Position numbers and translations under genes: made by a program. From the NCBI RefSeq assembly GCF_025823185.1, contig NZ_JACKVK010000022.1:239561-303560 (forward strand): 64,000 nt of DNA, read 5' to 3'. The stretch comes from Mycobacterium yunnanensis (GTDB lineage: Bacteria > Actinomycetota > Actinomycetes > Mycobacteriales > Mycobacteriaceae). Every line of letters begins with the position of its first letter. The stretch's first letter is position 1. Below are positions 39,432-47,396 of this stretch, piece after piece. A model generated the notes under the pieces. It did not search any database. It saw only the letters and a program-made list of their open reading frames with translations, and had not been told where the DNA came from.

Positions 39432-40163
39432 ATGAACAAGGCAGAGCTCATCGACGTCCTCACGGACAAGTTGGGCACCGATCGTCGGCAGGCGACCGCC
39501 GCCGTGGAGAACGTCGTCGACACCATCGTGCGTGCCGTCCACAAGGGCGACAGCGTCACCATCACCGGCTTCGGCGTGTTCGAGCAGCGCCGCCGCGCCG
39601 CCCGTGTTGCGCGCAACCCGCGCACCGGCGAGACCGTCAAGGTCAAGCCGACGTCCGTCCCGGCATTCCGTCCCGGGGCTCAGTTCAAGGCCGTTGTGTC
39701 TGGCGCACAGCGTCTCCCGTCGGAAGGTCCCGCCGTCAAGCGCGGTGCCACCGCCGCACCCGCCAAGAGGACCGCCGCCAAGAAGGCAGTCAAGAAGGCT
39801 GCGACGAAGGCGCCGGCCAAGAAGACGACCGCCACCAAGGCGCCGGCCAAGACGGCCGCCACCAAGAGCACGGCCACCAAGGCGCCGGCCAAGAAGACCA
39901 CGGCCACCAAGGCGCCGGCCAAGACGGCCGCCACCAAGAGCACGGCCACCAAGGCGCCGGCCAAGAAGACGACCGCCACCAAGGCGACGCCGGCCAAGAA
40001 GACCACGGCCACCAAGGCGCCCGCCAAGACCGCCGCCACCAAGGCGCCGGCCAAGAAGACGACCGCCGCAAAGGCGCCCGCGAAGAAGGCGGCACCGGCC
40101 AAGAAGACGACCGCCACCAAGGCGCCCGCGAAGAAGGCCCCCGCCAAGAAGGGCCGCAAGTAG
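39432..40163 (+). CDS. hupB: Histone-like nucleoid protein HupB (HU domain plus Lys/Ala/Pro tail)
   Basis: The first 90 residues are a normal HU fold (MNKAELIDVLTDKLGTDRRQ ... GFGVFEQRRRAARVARNPRTGE) that bends and compacts DNA. The remaining 150 residues are a histone-H1-like tail of KAPAKK/KTAATK units, the hallmark of mycobacterial HupB, which adds DNA binding and is acetylated and methylated in M. tuberculosis. At 243 aa it is longer than the M. tuberculosis protein (214 aa), owing to a 72-bp tandem duplication. The start ATG 39432 is fixed by GGAGG 7 bases upstream. It has its own promoter downstream of leuD. Confidence 0.97.
   Translation: MNKAELIDVLTDKLGTDRRQATAAVENVVDTIVRAVHKGDSVTITGFGVFEQRRRAARVARNPRTGETVKVKPTSVPAFRPGAQFKAVVSGAQRLPSEGPAVKRGATAAPAKRTAAKKAVKKAATKAPAKKTTATKAPAKTAATKSTATKAPAKKTTATKAPAKTAATKSTATKAPAKKTTATKATPAKKTTATKAPAKTAATKAPAKKTTAAKAPAKKAAPAKKTTATKAPAKKAPAKKGRK
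39810..39953 (+). repeat. Two 72-bp tandem repeats in the hupB tail
   Basis: Units 39810-39881 and 39882-39953 differ at only a few bases (gacgaccgcc against gaccacggcc). Each encodes 24 residues of the KAPAKK/KTAATK tail in frame. Shorter 30-36-base units of the same kind continue to about 40150. This is an in-gene coding repeat, prone to length change. Confidence 0.85.
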
Positions 40164-40195
40164 CAACAGATCCGGAAGTCAGTTCCGGCACCAGG

Positions 40196-40226
40196 CACGC
40201 CGTGGATCATCGAGATCCACGGCGTG
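40196..40226. terminator. Bidirectional terminator between hupB and mutT1
   Basis: CACGCCGTGGATC (40196-40208) and GATCCACGGCGTG (40214-40226) form a perfect 13-base stem with a 5-base loop between the two convergent genes. A smaller CCGGAA/TTCCGG hairpin precedes it. There is no T-run. Confidence 0.6.
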
Positions 40227-40237
40227 TCTGCGTCGTA

Positions 40238-41170
40238 TCACCCGTCGGAGGCCAAGGGGCTGCCGATGTGGTCGGCTGCGATCAACGTGTCGTCGGCCAG
40301 CGACAGCACCCACGTGCTGCCCTTGCGGTTGCGTGACTTGTCCGGACGGACCCCGTCCCGGTCACACCACCACGCGATGAGATCCGGAATGACCTTGCCC
40401 TGAGAGCAAATCACCGGCGTGCCGCCGGTCGCGGCGATCTCCAGCAGGCGCCGCCTTGCCGGCCCGTGGGCCTCGGCATAGGCCTCCTCCGTCAGCGTGG
40501 GCTCGTCCTGGATCGGCACGCCCAGCTCCTCGGCCAGCGGGCCGACCGTCTGCTGACACCGCACCCTTGGCGCGGCGTGGACCTCGGTGGCGCCGAAGGC
40601 GAGGAGTAGGCCCACCAGGGATTCGGCCTGCGCACGACCGTGCTTGTCCAGCGGACGCTTGCAGTCATCCCCCTTGTATCTGGCCTTGCTGCCCGCCGTC
40701 CCATGCCGCACGACGAGCACCGTCCGAGTGTCGGCGGGCTTCTTGGCGAAGCGGCGCAGCACCTTCCGATCGTGCGGGTATTGCAGCCGTTTGAGGGCGG
40801 CGGCCGTGGGTAGCCACACGAGCTCGTCGACCTCGTCGTTGGGGGCGAACTCCCCGCCGAGTGCGCGTGCAGCCCAATACCGCACGTGTTTGACGCCCGA
40901 GTCCACCGGATAGCTGACGGCCGCCAACCGCCGACCCAATTCCGAGGCGTACCCCGTCTCCTCGAGGACTTCACGCACCGCGGTCACCGGTTCGGTCTCA
41001 CCCGGATCCACCTTGCCCTTGGGCAGCGACCAGTCGTCGTACCGCGGCCGGTGCACCACTGCCACCAGTGGCGGTGCGGCGTCACCGGAGTCCTCGTCGG
41101 GCCGCCACAGCACCGCGCCGGCGGCTGACGTCACCCTCTTGGCCGTCGACGACGGCGTCTTCTTCGTCAC
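40238..41170 (-). CDS. mutT1: MutT1: Nudix hydrolase fused to a histidine-phosphatase domain
   Basis: The 310-aa protein has an N-terminal Nudix domain, with the Nudix box at residues 52-74 (starting GKVDPGET and including REVLEETG), and a C-terminal histidine-phosphatase-like domain with VRHG at residues 154-157. This fusion is the known mycobacterial MutT1, which hydrolyses 8-oxo-GTP/8-oxo-dGTP and so limits oxidative mutation; the two domains act one after the other in M. smegmatis. Start GTG 41170. It follows ppk by 64 bases on the same strand, probably as the last gene of fbiD-ppk-mutT1. Confidence 0.96.
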   Translation of the reverse strand: MTKKTPSSTAKRVTSAAGAVLWRPDEDSGDAAPPLVAVVHRPRYDDWSLPKGKVDPGETEPVTAVREVLEETGYASELGRRLAAVSYPVDSGVKHVRYWAARALGGEFAPNDEVDELVWLPTAAALKRLQYPHDRKVLRRFAKKPADTRTVLVVRHGTAGSKARYKGDDCKRPLDKHGRAQAESLVGLLLAFGATEVHAAPRVRCQQTVGPLAEELGVPIQDEPTLTEEAYAEAHGPARRRLLEIAATGGTPVICSQGKVIPDLIAWWCDRDGVRPDKSRNRKGSTWVLSLADDTLIAADHIGSPLASDG

Positions 41171-41234
41171 CTCAACTCCTGCAGGTCATTCGAGAACGTG
41201 ACGATGTGCACGTCCACCGCGGCACCCGCCGGCG

Positions 41235-43409
41235 TCACGGATGCCGGTGGCGTTCCATGAGCGAGACCTGGTGGTCCCGCACGGTCTGACCCTCGTGCGG
41301 CGACGCGGTCCAGTGACCGTCGGGCCCTAGTTCCCAGCACCTGGTCGTGGGGTCCATGGCCGACTCGAAGACGTCGTCGAGTTGCTCGGCCAACCGCGGA
41401 TCCTTCACCTGTGCCATCACCTCGACGCGACGGTCCAGATTACGATGCATCATGTCGGCGCTGCCGATCCAGAACTCGTCGATTGCGCGGAAGTGAATGA
41501 TTCGCGAATGTTCGAGGAACCGCCCGAGAATCGACCGCACGGTGATGTTCTCGGAGTAGCCGGGCACTCCCGGGCGCAGCGCGCAGATCCCGCGCACCAC
41601 CACCTCCACCTTCACCCCAGCCTGGGAGGCGCGGTAGAGCGCGTCGATCACCTGCTCGTCGACCAGGGCGTTGGCCTTCATCCGGATTCGTGCGTTCCCA
41701 CCGTCTCGGTGGGCCGTGATCTCGCGCTCGATGCGCTCGACGATTCCCCTGCGCACTCCGTACGGGGCGACCAGCAGATTGCGGTAGGAGACCTTGCGGG
41801 AGTACCCGGTAAGGGAATTGAAGAGGTCGGTCAGGTCGGCGCCGATGTCGGGAGAGGCGGTCAGCAGCCCCACGTCCTCGTAGAGACGTGAGGTCTTGGG
41901 GTTGTAGTTGCCCGTGCCGATGTGGCAGTAGCGCCGAATGGTCGAGCCCTCGCGGCGCACGACGAGGCATGTCTTGCAATGGGTCTTGAGACCGATGAGG
42001 CCGTAGACCACGTGCACGCCGGCCTGCTCGAGGGCGCGTGCCCACTTGATGTTGGCCTGCTCGTCGAAGCGGGCCTTGATCTCGACGAGTGCCACGACCT
42101 GCTTGCCGGCCTCGGCGGCGTCGATCAGCGCGCTCACGATGGGCGAGTCACCGGATGTGCGGTACAGCGTCTGCTTGATGGCCAGCACGTTCGGATCCGC
42201 GGCGGCCTGCTCGATGAAACGTTGCACCGTCGTGGAGAACGAGTCATACGGGTGATGCACCAGCACGTCCCCGTCGCGCAACGTCGCGAAGATGCTCTTG
42301 GGTGTTTCGCGTTCGCCGAACGCCGGCGGCGTCGCGGGCACGAACGGCGGATCCTTCAACGCGGGACGGTCGACTCCGTAGATCTGCCACAGCGACGACA
42401 GATCGAGCAGACCGGGCACCTCGATGACGTCGCCCGGGTGGACGTCGAGTTCACGCAGAAGCAGTTCGAGCATGTTCTCGGTCATGTCGTCGGCGACTTC
42501 CAGTCGCACCGGAGATCCGAAGCGGCGACGCGCGAGTTCCCGCTCCAGGGCTTGCAACAGGTCCTCGTCGCGGTCTTCCTCCACTTCGAAGTCCGCGTTG
42601 CGGGTGATGCGGAAGGCGTGGTGCTCCACGATCTCCAAGCCCGGAAACAGCACCGAGAGGAACGCCGAGATCAATTCCTCCATGGGGAGGAATCTGATGG
42701 CCGCACCCCCTTCGCGCGGACCGAGTTCGACGAAGCGGTCGACGTTGTCGGGAACCTTGATTCGCGCGAAGTGCTGTGTGCCGTCCTCGGGCTGGCGCAC
42801 CGTGATCGCCAGGTTCAAGCTCAAGCCGCTGACGAAGGGGAACGGGTGGGCGGGGTCGACGGCCAGCGGCGTGAGGACCGGGAACACCTGCTCGTGGAAG
42901 TACACCGACAGCCGCGCGCGCTCGTCGTCGTCGAGCTGGGCCCACGTCACCACGATGATGCCCTCGTCGGCCAAAGCGGGCCGCACCGACTCCATGAACA
43001 CCTGGGCGTGCCTTCTGGCCAACTGCTGGGTGCGCTCGCTGATGCGCCGCAACTGCTCACGCGGCGAAAGGCCGTCGGCCGAGCGAACCGACAGGCCCAT
43101 CTCGTCGCGGCGTTTCAGGCCGGCGACGCGGACCATGTAGAACTCGTCGAGATTGGAGGCGAAGATCGCCAGGAACTTGGCGCGTTCCAACAGCGCCAGC
43201 GACGGGTCGGCCGCCAACGCCAGCACCCGGGAATTGAAGTCCAGCCAGCTCAATTCGCGGTTCAGGTAGCGATCGTCGGGCAGGGCCTCGGCCTCGGCCG
43301 AGTCGGCAACCCCCGTGGTGGTGGCAGGCGGCGCGTCGGGCGTACTACCGTCCGATACCCAATCCGTGGTGGAAGGTCGTGTCTCGGCTTCGGTCACATC
43401 GACGATCAT
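41235..43409 (-). CDS. ppk: Polyphosphate kinase 1
   Basis: PPK1 reversibly transfers the ATP gamma-phosphate to polyphosphate chains. From ATG 43409 the protein is 724 aa. It has the N-terminal RYLNRELSWLDFN motif, FASNLDEFYMVRVAGL, the ATP-site HHPYDSFSTTVQRFI, KQTLYRTSGDSP, and the autophosphorylation histidine in IGLKTHCKT plus the second histidine in RRYCHIGTGNYN. The variable acidic N-terminal tail of about 45 residues is as in other mycobacteria; a frame open to 43538 overlaps fbiD and is not used. It is 22 bases after fbiD. Confidence 0.97.
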   Translation of the reverse strand: MIVDVTEAETRPSTTDWVSDGSTPDAPPATTTGVADSAEAEALPDDRYLNRELSWLDFNSRVLALAADPSLALLERAKFLAIFASNLDEFYMVRVAGLKRRDEMGLSVRSADGLSPREQLRRISERTQQLARRHAQVFMESVRPALADEGIIVVTWAQLDDDERARLSVYFHEQVFPVLTPLAVDPAHPFPFVSGLSLNLAITVRQPEDGTQHFARIKVPDNVDRFVELGPREGGAAIRFLPMEELISAFLSVLFPGLEIVEHHAFRITRNADFEVEEDRDEDLLQALERELARRRFGSPVRLEVADDMTENMLELLLRELDVHPGDVIEVPGLLDLSSLWQIYGVDRPALKDPPFVPATPPAFGERETPKSIFATLRDGDVLVHHPYDSFSTTVQRFIEQAAADPNVLAIKQTLYRTSGDSPIVSALIDAAEAGKQVVALVEIKARFDEQANIKWARALEQAGVHVVYGLIGLKTHCKTCLVVRREGSTIRRYCHIGTGNYNPKTSRLYEDVGLLTASPDIGADLTDLFNSLTGYSRKVSYRNLLVAPYGVRRGIVERIEREITAHRDGGNARIRMKANALVDEQVIDALYRASQAGVKVEVVVRGICALRPGVPGYSENITVRSILGRFLEHSRIIHFRAIDEFWIGSADMMHRNLDRRVEVMAQVKDPRLAEQLDDVFESAMDPTTRCWELGPDGHWTASPHEGQTVRDHQVSLMERHRHP

Positions 43410-43431
43410 CCACCATGTCGGGTCGCAGGGG

Positions 43432-44118
43432 CTAGGTGCCGCCGACCGTGTTCTTCGTGACGGCCCCCACGCCAAGACCCAGCGCCGTCGCGAGGTCGTC
43501 GGGGGTGTCGATGTCGCAGCGCAGTCCTGGCCAGCCACCGGTCAATTGGTGCGCACCCGAATCGCGGTGTCGCCGTGCTGAATCCGATCCGAACACCGGT
43601 TCGAGCGGAACGCCGAACGCGAAGAGCGCCGAGGTGCCCGTGCCGTGCCGGTCGCTGACGAAACTGCGCGGGTGGTGACGAGCCCTGGCGATGGCCTCGG
43701 CCAGCTCGCGGGCTTGCAGCGCCGGCAGATCGCCCTGCAGGACGCCCACATTCGGGGTCTCCGCACGGATCACGGCTTCGGCGACCGCGATCGCGTTGTT
43801 CAGCGGGTCGGGATGTCCCGCCGGTGTCGGATCGTCGACGACCCTGGCGCCGAGCTCGCGGGCGGCCTCGGCGGCGACGGGGTCGGGTGTCACGACGGTG
43901 ATGGTGCGTACCGCCACCACCGACGACGCGGCGGTGATGGTGTCCAGCAGCATGGCCAGCACGACGCCTTCGCGGTCTTCGGGGGAGAACGCCGAGGCGA
44001 GGCGTGTCTTGGCCGCGCTCAACCGCTTCACCGCGACGATCAGCCCAACGTGCCGATCCTCTGCGCTCGCCCCGGTCACACCACCCGTCGCTGCGCTCGC
44101 CCCGGTCATGCCCGTCAT
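43432..44118 (-). CDS. fbiD: Phosphoenolpyruvate/2-phospho-L-lactate guanylyltransferase FbiD (CofC family, coenzyme F420 synthesis)
   Basis: This enzyme joins GTP with phosphoenolpyruvate (the mycobacterial substrate) to start the side chain of coenzyme F420. Homology begins at GLIVAVKRLSAAKTRLA, with the family motifs VVTPD, LQGDLPALQ and FVSDRHGTGTSAL; the C-terminus has GLRCDIDTPDDL. It corresponds to Rv2983. The first about 22 residues are unusual: 18-bp direct repeats encode TGASA twice. ATG 44118 and ATG 44109 are both possible starts. It is divergent from gpsA and heads the minus-strand run with ppk and mutT1. Confidence 0.93.
   Translation of the reverse strand: MTGMTGASAATGGVTGASAEDRHVGLIVAVKRLSAAKTRLASAFSPEDREGVVLAMLLDTITAASSVVAVRTITVVTPDPVAAEAARELGARVVDDPTPAGHPDPLNNAIAVAEAVIRAETPNVGVLQGDLPALQARELAEAIARARHHPRSFVSDRHGTGTSALFAFGVPLEPVFGSDSARRHRDSGAHQLTGGWPGLRCDIDTPDDLATALGLGVGAVTKNTVGGT
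44061..44108. repeat. Pair of 18-bp direct repeats in the 5' end of fbiD
   Basis: CTGCGCTCGCCCCGGTCA occurs at 44061-44078 and 44091-44108, a period of 30 bases. On the minus strand the block reads GCGAGCGCAGCGACGGG in part, close to the GAGCGGAGCGACCGGGG core of the repeats at 23753-23824. It encodes the repeated TGASA of the protein's N-terminus. Confidence 0.75.
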
Positions 44119-44141
44119 CCTGCCATCAGCACGCGTCAGGC

Positions 44142-44147
44142 TAGATT
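44142..44147 (+). promoter_or_regulatory. -10 box (TAGATT) for gpsA
   Basis: TANNNT hexamer 7 bases before the GTG start at 44155; leaderless-type arrangement. Confidence 0.45.
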
Positions 44148-44154
44148 TGTTCCC

Positions 44155-45153
44155 GTGGTCAGGGCAGCGGTGATGGGCGCGGGGGCGTGGGGAACGGCTC
44201 TGGCCAAGGTCCTCGCCGACGCTGGCAACGACGTCACCCTGTGGTCGCGACGCCCCGAGGTGGCCGACGAGATCAACGACACCCACCGCAACACGCGCTA
44301 CGGCGGCGAGGTCGCACTTCCCGAGTCGATCCGCGCCACCGGGGACGCCGCCGCCGCCCTCGACGGCGCCTGCACCGTGCTGCTTGCGGTGCCGTCGCAG
44401 ACGTTGCGTGCCAACTTGGAGCCGTGGCGCGACCACATCGGTGCCGACACCACATTGGTGAGCGTGGCCAAGGGCATCGAACTCGACACCCTCCTGCGGA
44501 TGAGTCAGGTCATCGTCCAGGTGACCGGCGTCGACTCCTCGCGCGTCGCGGTGGTCACCGGTCCCAACCTGGCCAGCGAGGTGCTCGACGAGCAGCCCGC
44601 TGCCACCGTCGTCGCGTGCACCGACTCGGGCCGGGCGGTGACGCTGCAACGCGCCTTCTCCACCGGATACTTCCGGCCCTACACCAACTCCGACGTCGTC
44701 GGCGCCGAGGTCGGCGGCGCGTGCAAGAACGTCATCGCCCTGGCCTGCGGGATGGCCGCCGGCGTCGGCCTCGGGGAGAACACCGCGGCGGCGATCATCA
44801 CCCGCGGCCTCGCCGAGATCATGCGACTGGGACTTGCCCTGGGCGCCAAGGGCACCACGCTCGCCGGGCTCGCCGGCGTCGGCGACCTCGTCGCCACCTG
44901 CACCTCACCCCAATCGCGCAACCGGGCATTCGGGACCCGCCTGGGACGGGGTGGAACGATAGAATCCGCGCTCCACGACGCGGGCGGACACGTGGCGGAG
45001 GGCGTCACGTCCTGTCAGTCGGTGCTCGCGCTGGCCGCGAGTTACGACGTCGAGATGCCCCTCACCGACGCGGTGAACCGGGTGTGCCACCGAGGTCTGT
45101 CGGTCGACGACGCGGTCGCGCTGCTACTGGGCCGCAGCACGAAGCCGGAGTGA
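44155..45153 (+). CDS. gpsA: Glycerol-3-phosphate dehydrogenase [NAD(P)+]
   Basis: GpsA reduces dihydroxyacetone phosphate to sn-glycerol-3-phosphate for phospholipid synthesis. The 332-aa protein has the Rossmann motif VMGAGAWGTALAKVLA, SVAKGIE, the catalytic-lysine region VGGACKNVIALACGMAAG, and the GLAGVGDLVATC segment. Start GTG 44155 is chosen because it follows a -10 box by 7 bases and lacks any other nearby start in frame; ATG at codon 7 would cut into the Rossmann strand. The PLP lyase follows after 5 bases and ddl after that. Confidence 0.96.
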   Translation: MVRAAVMGAGAWGTALAKVLADAGNDVTLWSRRPEVADEINDTHRNTRYGGEVALPESIRATGDAAAALDGACTVLLAVPSQTLRANLEPWRDHIGADTTLVSVAKGIELDTLLRMSQVIVQVTGVDSSRVAVVTGPNLASEVLDEQPAATVVACTDSGRAVTLQRAFSTGYFRPYTNSDVVGAEVGGACKNVIALACGMAAGVGLGENTAAAIITRGLAEIMRLGLALGAKGTTLAGLAGVGDLVATCTSPQSRNRAFGTRLGRGGTIESALHDAGGHVAEGVTSCQSVLALAASYDVEMPLTDAVNRVCHRGLSVDDAVALLLGRSTKPE

Positions 45154-45158
45154 ATGCC

Positions 45159-46262
45159 ATGGACGGTCAGTACGGAGACTCCACTCGCAGCGTCAAAGCC
45201 GCTGCCTCCGAACACATTCCGGGTCAACCGGTGTCCTCGCCGCCGGTGCCGGCCTCGGCCTATCACCTCTCGGCCGACGAGTCCGAGCCCGGTGACACCT
45301 ACGGCCGCAGCTCCAATCCCACTTGGCGCCAGCTCGAGTCGGCGCTGGCCGATCTCGAGGGCGCCACCTCGGCACTGACCTTTGGCTCCGGGATGGCCGC
45401 CATCACCTCGGTGCTGCGGGTGCTGGCCACACCCGGCACGACCCTGGTGGTCCCCGCAGACGGGTACTACCAGGTGCGCCTCTTCGCCGCCGAATACCTC
45501 GCCCCCCGCGGCGTGACCGTCCACGAGGTGCGGGCGGCGGACATGTGCGCGGCCGCCGAGACCGCCGACGTCGTGATGGCGGAGACCCCGGTCAACCCGA
45601 CCCTCGACGTCGTCGACCTGCACGCACTGGCGCTCACCTGCCGCGCCCGCGGCGCCACCCTCGTCGTCGACAACACCGCACCGACACCGCTTGGGCAGCA
45701 ACCCCTCTCGCTCGGCGCCGACCTGGTGGTGGCCAGTGCCACCAAGGCGTTGTCGGGGCACAGCGACCTGCTCGCCGGATACGTCGCGAGTAGCCACGCC
45801 GACGTGATGGCGGCCGTCGCTCGCGAACGGCTGCTGTCCGGAGCGATCCTCGGCCCGTTCGAGGCGTGGCTGGCACTGCGCAGCCTCGGCAGCGCGGGGC
45901 TGCGCTTCGAGCGGCAATGCCACAACGCCATGGCGACGGCCCTGATGCTGCGCGACCACCCCGCGGTCCGGTCGGTGCGCTACCCGGGGCTGCCCGACGA
46001 CCCGGCCCATGCCGTGGCCTGCCGCCAAATGCGGCGCTTCGGTGGGCTCGTCTCGTTCGAGTTGGCCGACGCCGCCGCCGTGCACCGCCTGGTCGAGCGC
46101 AGCGACCTACTGGTCGCCGCCACCAGTTTCGGAGGTCTGCACTCCTGCCTGGACCGTCGCGCGCGCTGGGGCGACCCGGTCCCCGACGGCTTCGCGCGGC
46201 TGTCCTTGGGCATCGAGGACACCGATGATGTGATCGCCGACCTCACCGCGGCACTGGCCTAG
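45159..46262 (+). CDS. Cystathionine gamma-lyase/synthase-type PLP enzyme (Cys/Met metabolism family)
   Basis: The 367-aa protein is a full-length member of the Cys/Met metabolism PLP family: Y-x-R tetramer motif in DTYGRSSNPTWRQLE, ALTFGSGMAAI, DVVMAETPVNPTLDVVDL, and the PLP lysine in ASATKALSGHSD (Lys196). The end has SLGIEDTDDVIADL. Members cleave or form C-gamma-S bonds in cystathionine, methionine or homocysteine; which reaction applies is not decided here. It lies 5 bases after gpsA and 18 before ddl. I do not recall it between these genes in M. tuberculosis, so it may be lineage-specific. Confidence 0.88.
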   Translation: MDGQYGDSTRSVKAAASEHIPGQPVSSPPVPASAYHLSADESEPGDTYGRSSNPTWRQLESALADLEGATSALTFGSGMAAITSVLRVLATPGTTLVVPADGYYQVRLFAAEYLAPRGVTVHEVRAADMCAAAETADVVMAETPVNPTLDVVDLHALALTCRARGATLVVDNTAPTPLGQQPLSLGADLVVASATKALSGHSDLLAGYVASSHADVMAAVARERLLSGAILGPFEAWLALRSLGSAGLRFERQCHNAMATALMLRDHPAVRSVRYPGLPDDPAHAVACRQMRRFGGLVSFELADAAAVHRLVERSDLLVAATSFGGLHSCLDRRARWGDPVPDGFARLSLGIEDTDDVIADLTAALA

Positions 46263-46280
46263 CGGTAGCCTCTCTAGGTT

Positions 46281-47396
46281 GTGACCGACAGCTCGAGCCC
46301 CCGCGTCCGCGTCGCCGTCGTCTACGGCGGACGAAGCTCCGAGCACGCCATCTCGTGCGTTTCGGCCGGCAGCATCCTGCGCAACCTCGACCCGGAGCGC
46401 TTCGACGTCGTCGCCGTCGGCATCACCCCAGAGGGTTCCTGGGTGCTGACCGACGGTGGGCACGAGTCACTGGCCATCACTGACGGCCGACTCCCGGAGG
46501 TCACCAGTGCGGCGGGCACGGCGCTCGCCCTCGCCGCCGATCCTGGGCGCCGCGGCGAGCTGCTGTCCCTGGGCCACGCGCCCGGGGACGTCCTGGCCTC
46601 GGTCGACGTCGTCTTCCCGGTGTTGCACGGACCGTACGGCGAGGACGGCACCATCCAGGGCCTTCTCGAACTCGCGGGGGTGCCCTACGTCGGCGCCGGG
46701 GTGCTGGCCAGCGCAGCGGGCATGGACAAGGAGTTCACCAAGAAGCTGCTCGCCGCCGAGGGGCTGCCCATCGGCGACCAGGTGGTCCTGCGCGCACACG
46801 ACGACACCCTCGAACTCGAGGACCGCGAGCGTCTCGGGTTGCCCGTCTTCGTCAAGCCCGCCCGCGGCGGATCGTCGATCGGCGTCAGCCGGGTCACCGC
46901 CTGGGACGAGCTCCCCGCGGCCATCGCCCACGCCCGCCGCCACGATCCCAAGGTGATCGTCGAGGCCGCGGTACCCGGACGCGAACTGGAGTGCGGCGTG
47001 CTGGAGTTCCCCGACGGTCACGTCGAGGCCAGCACGGTCGGGGAGATCCGGGTGGCCGGCGTCCGCGGCCGCGAGGACGCGTTCTACGACTTCGCCACCA
47101 AGTACCTCGAGGACGCCGCGGAGCTCGACGTGCCCGCCAAGGTCGACGACGAGATCGCCGACGAGATACGGCAATTGGCGATCAAGGCGTTCCGAGCAAT
47201 CGACTGTCAGGGCCTGGCCCGCGTCGACTTCTTCCTCACCGACGACGGCCCGGTGATCAACGAGATCAACACCATGCCGGGTTTCACCACGATCTCCATG
47301 TACCCGCGCATGTGGGCCGCCAGCGGCGTGGACTATCCGACGCTGCTGGCCGCCATGGTCGACACCGCGGTCGCCAGGGGCACGGGGCTGCGCTAA
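46281..47396 (+). CDS. ddlA: D-alanine--D-alanine ligase
   Basis: Ddl joins two D-alanines with ATP for peptidoglycan. The 371-aa protein shows VAVVYGGRSSEHAISCVSA, FPVLHGPYGEDGTIQGLLE, the ATP-grasp glycine-rich loop KPARGGSSIGVSRV, and the metal/substrate end INEINTMPGFTTISMYP. These motifs are complete. The GTG at 46281 lies 9 bases after TAGCCT. Its stop overlaps by 4 bases the end of the convergent DUF3515 gene. Confidence 0.97.
   Translation: MTDSSSPRVRVAVVYGGRSSEHAISCVSAGSILRNLDPERFDVVAVGITPEGSWVLTDGGHESLAITDGRLPEVTSAAGTALALAADPGRRGELLSLGHAPGDVLASVDVVFPVLHGPYGEDGTIQGLLELAGVPYVGAGVLASAAGMDKEFTKKLLAAEGLPIGDQVVLRAHDDTLELEDRERLGLPVFVKPARGGSSIGVSRVTAWDELPAAIAHARRHDPKVIVEAAVPGRELECGVLEFPDGHVEASTVGEIRVAGVRGREDAFYDFATKYLEDAAELDVPAKVDDEIADEIRQLAIKAFRAIDCQGLARVDFFLTDDGPVINEINTMPGFTTISMYPRMWAASGVDYPTLLAAMVDTAVARGTGLR

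Noticed and set aside
39790..40160. Regular repeats that could suggest a CRISPR array
   Set aside because: The repeats are contiguous without unique spacers, are in frame, and encode the Lys/Ala/Pro tail of HupB.
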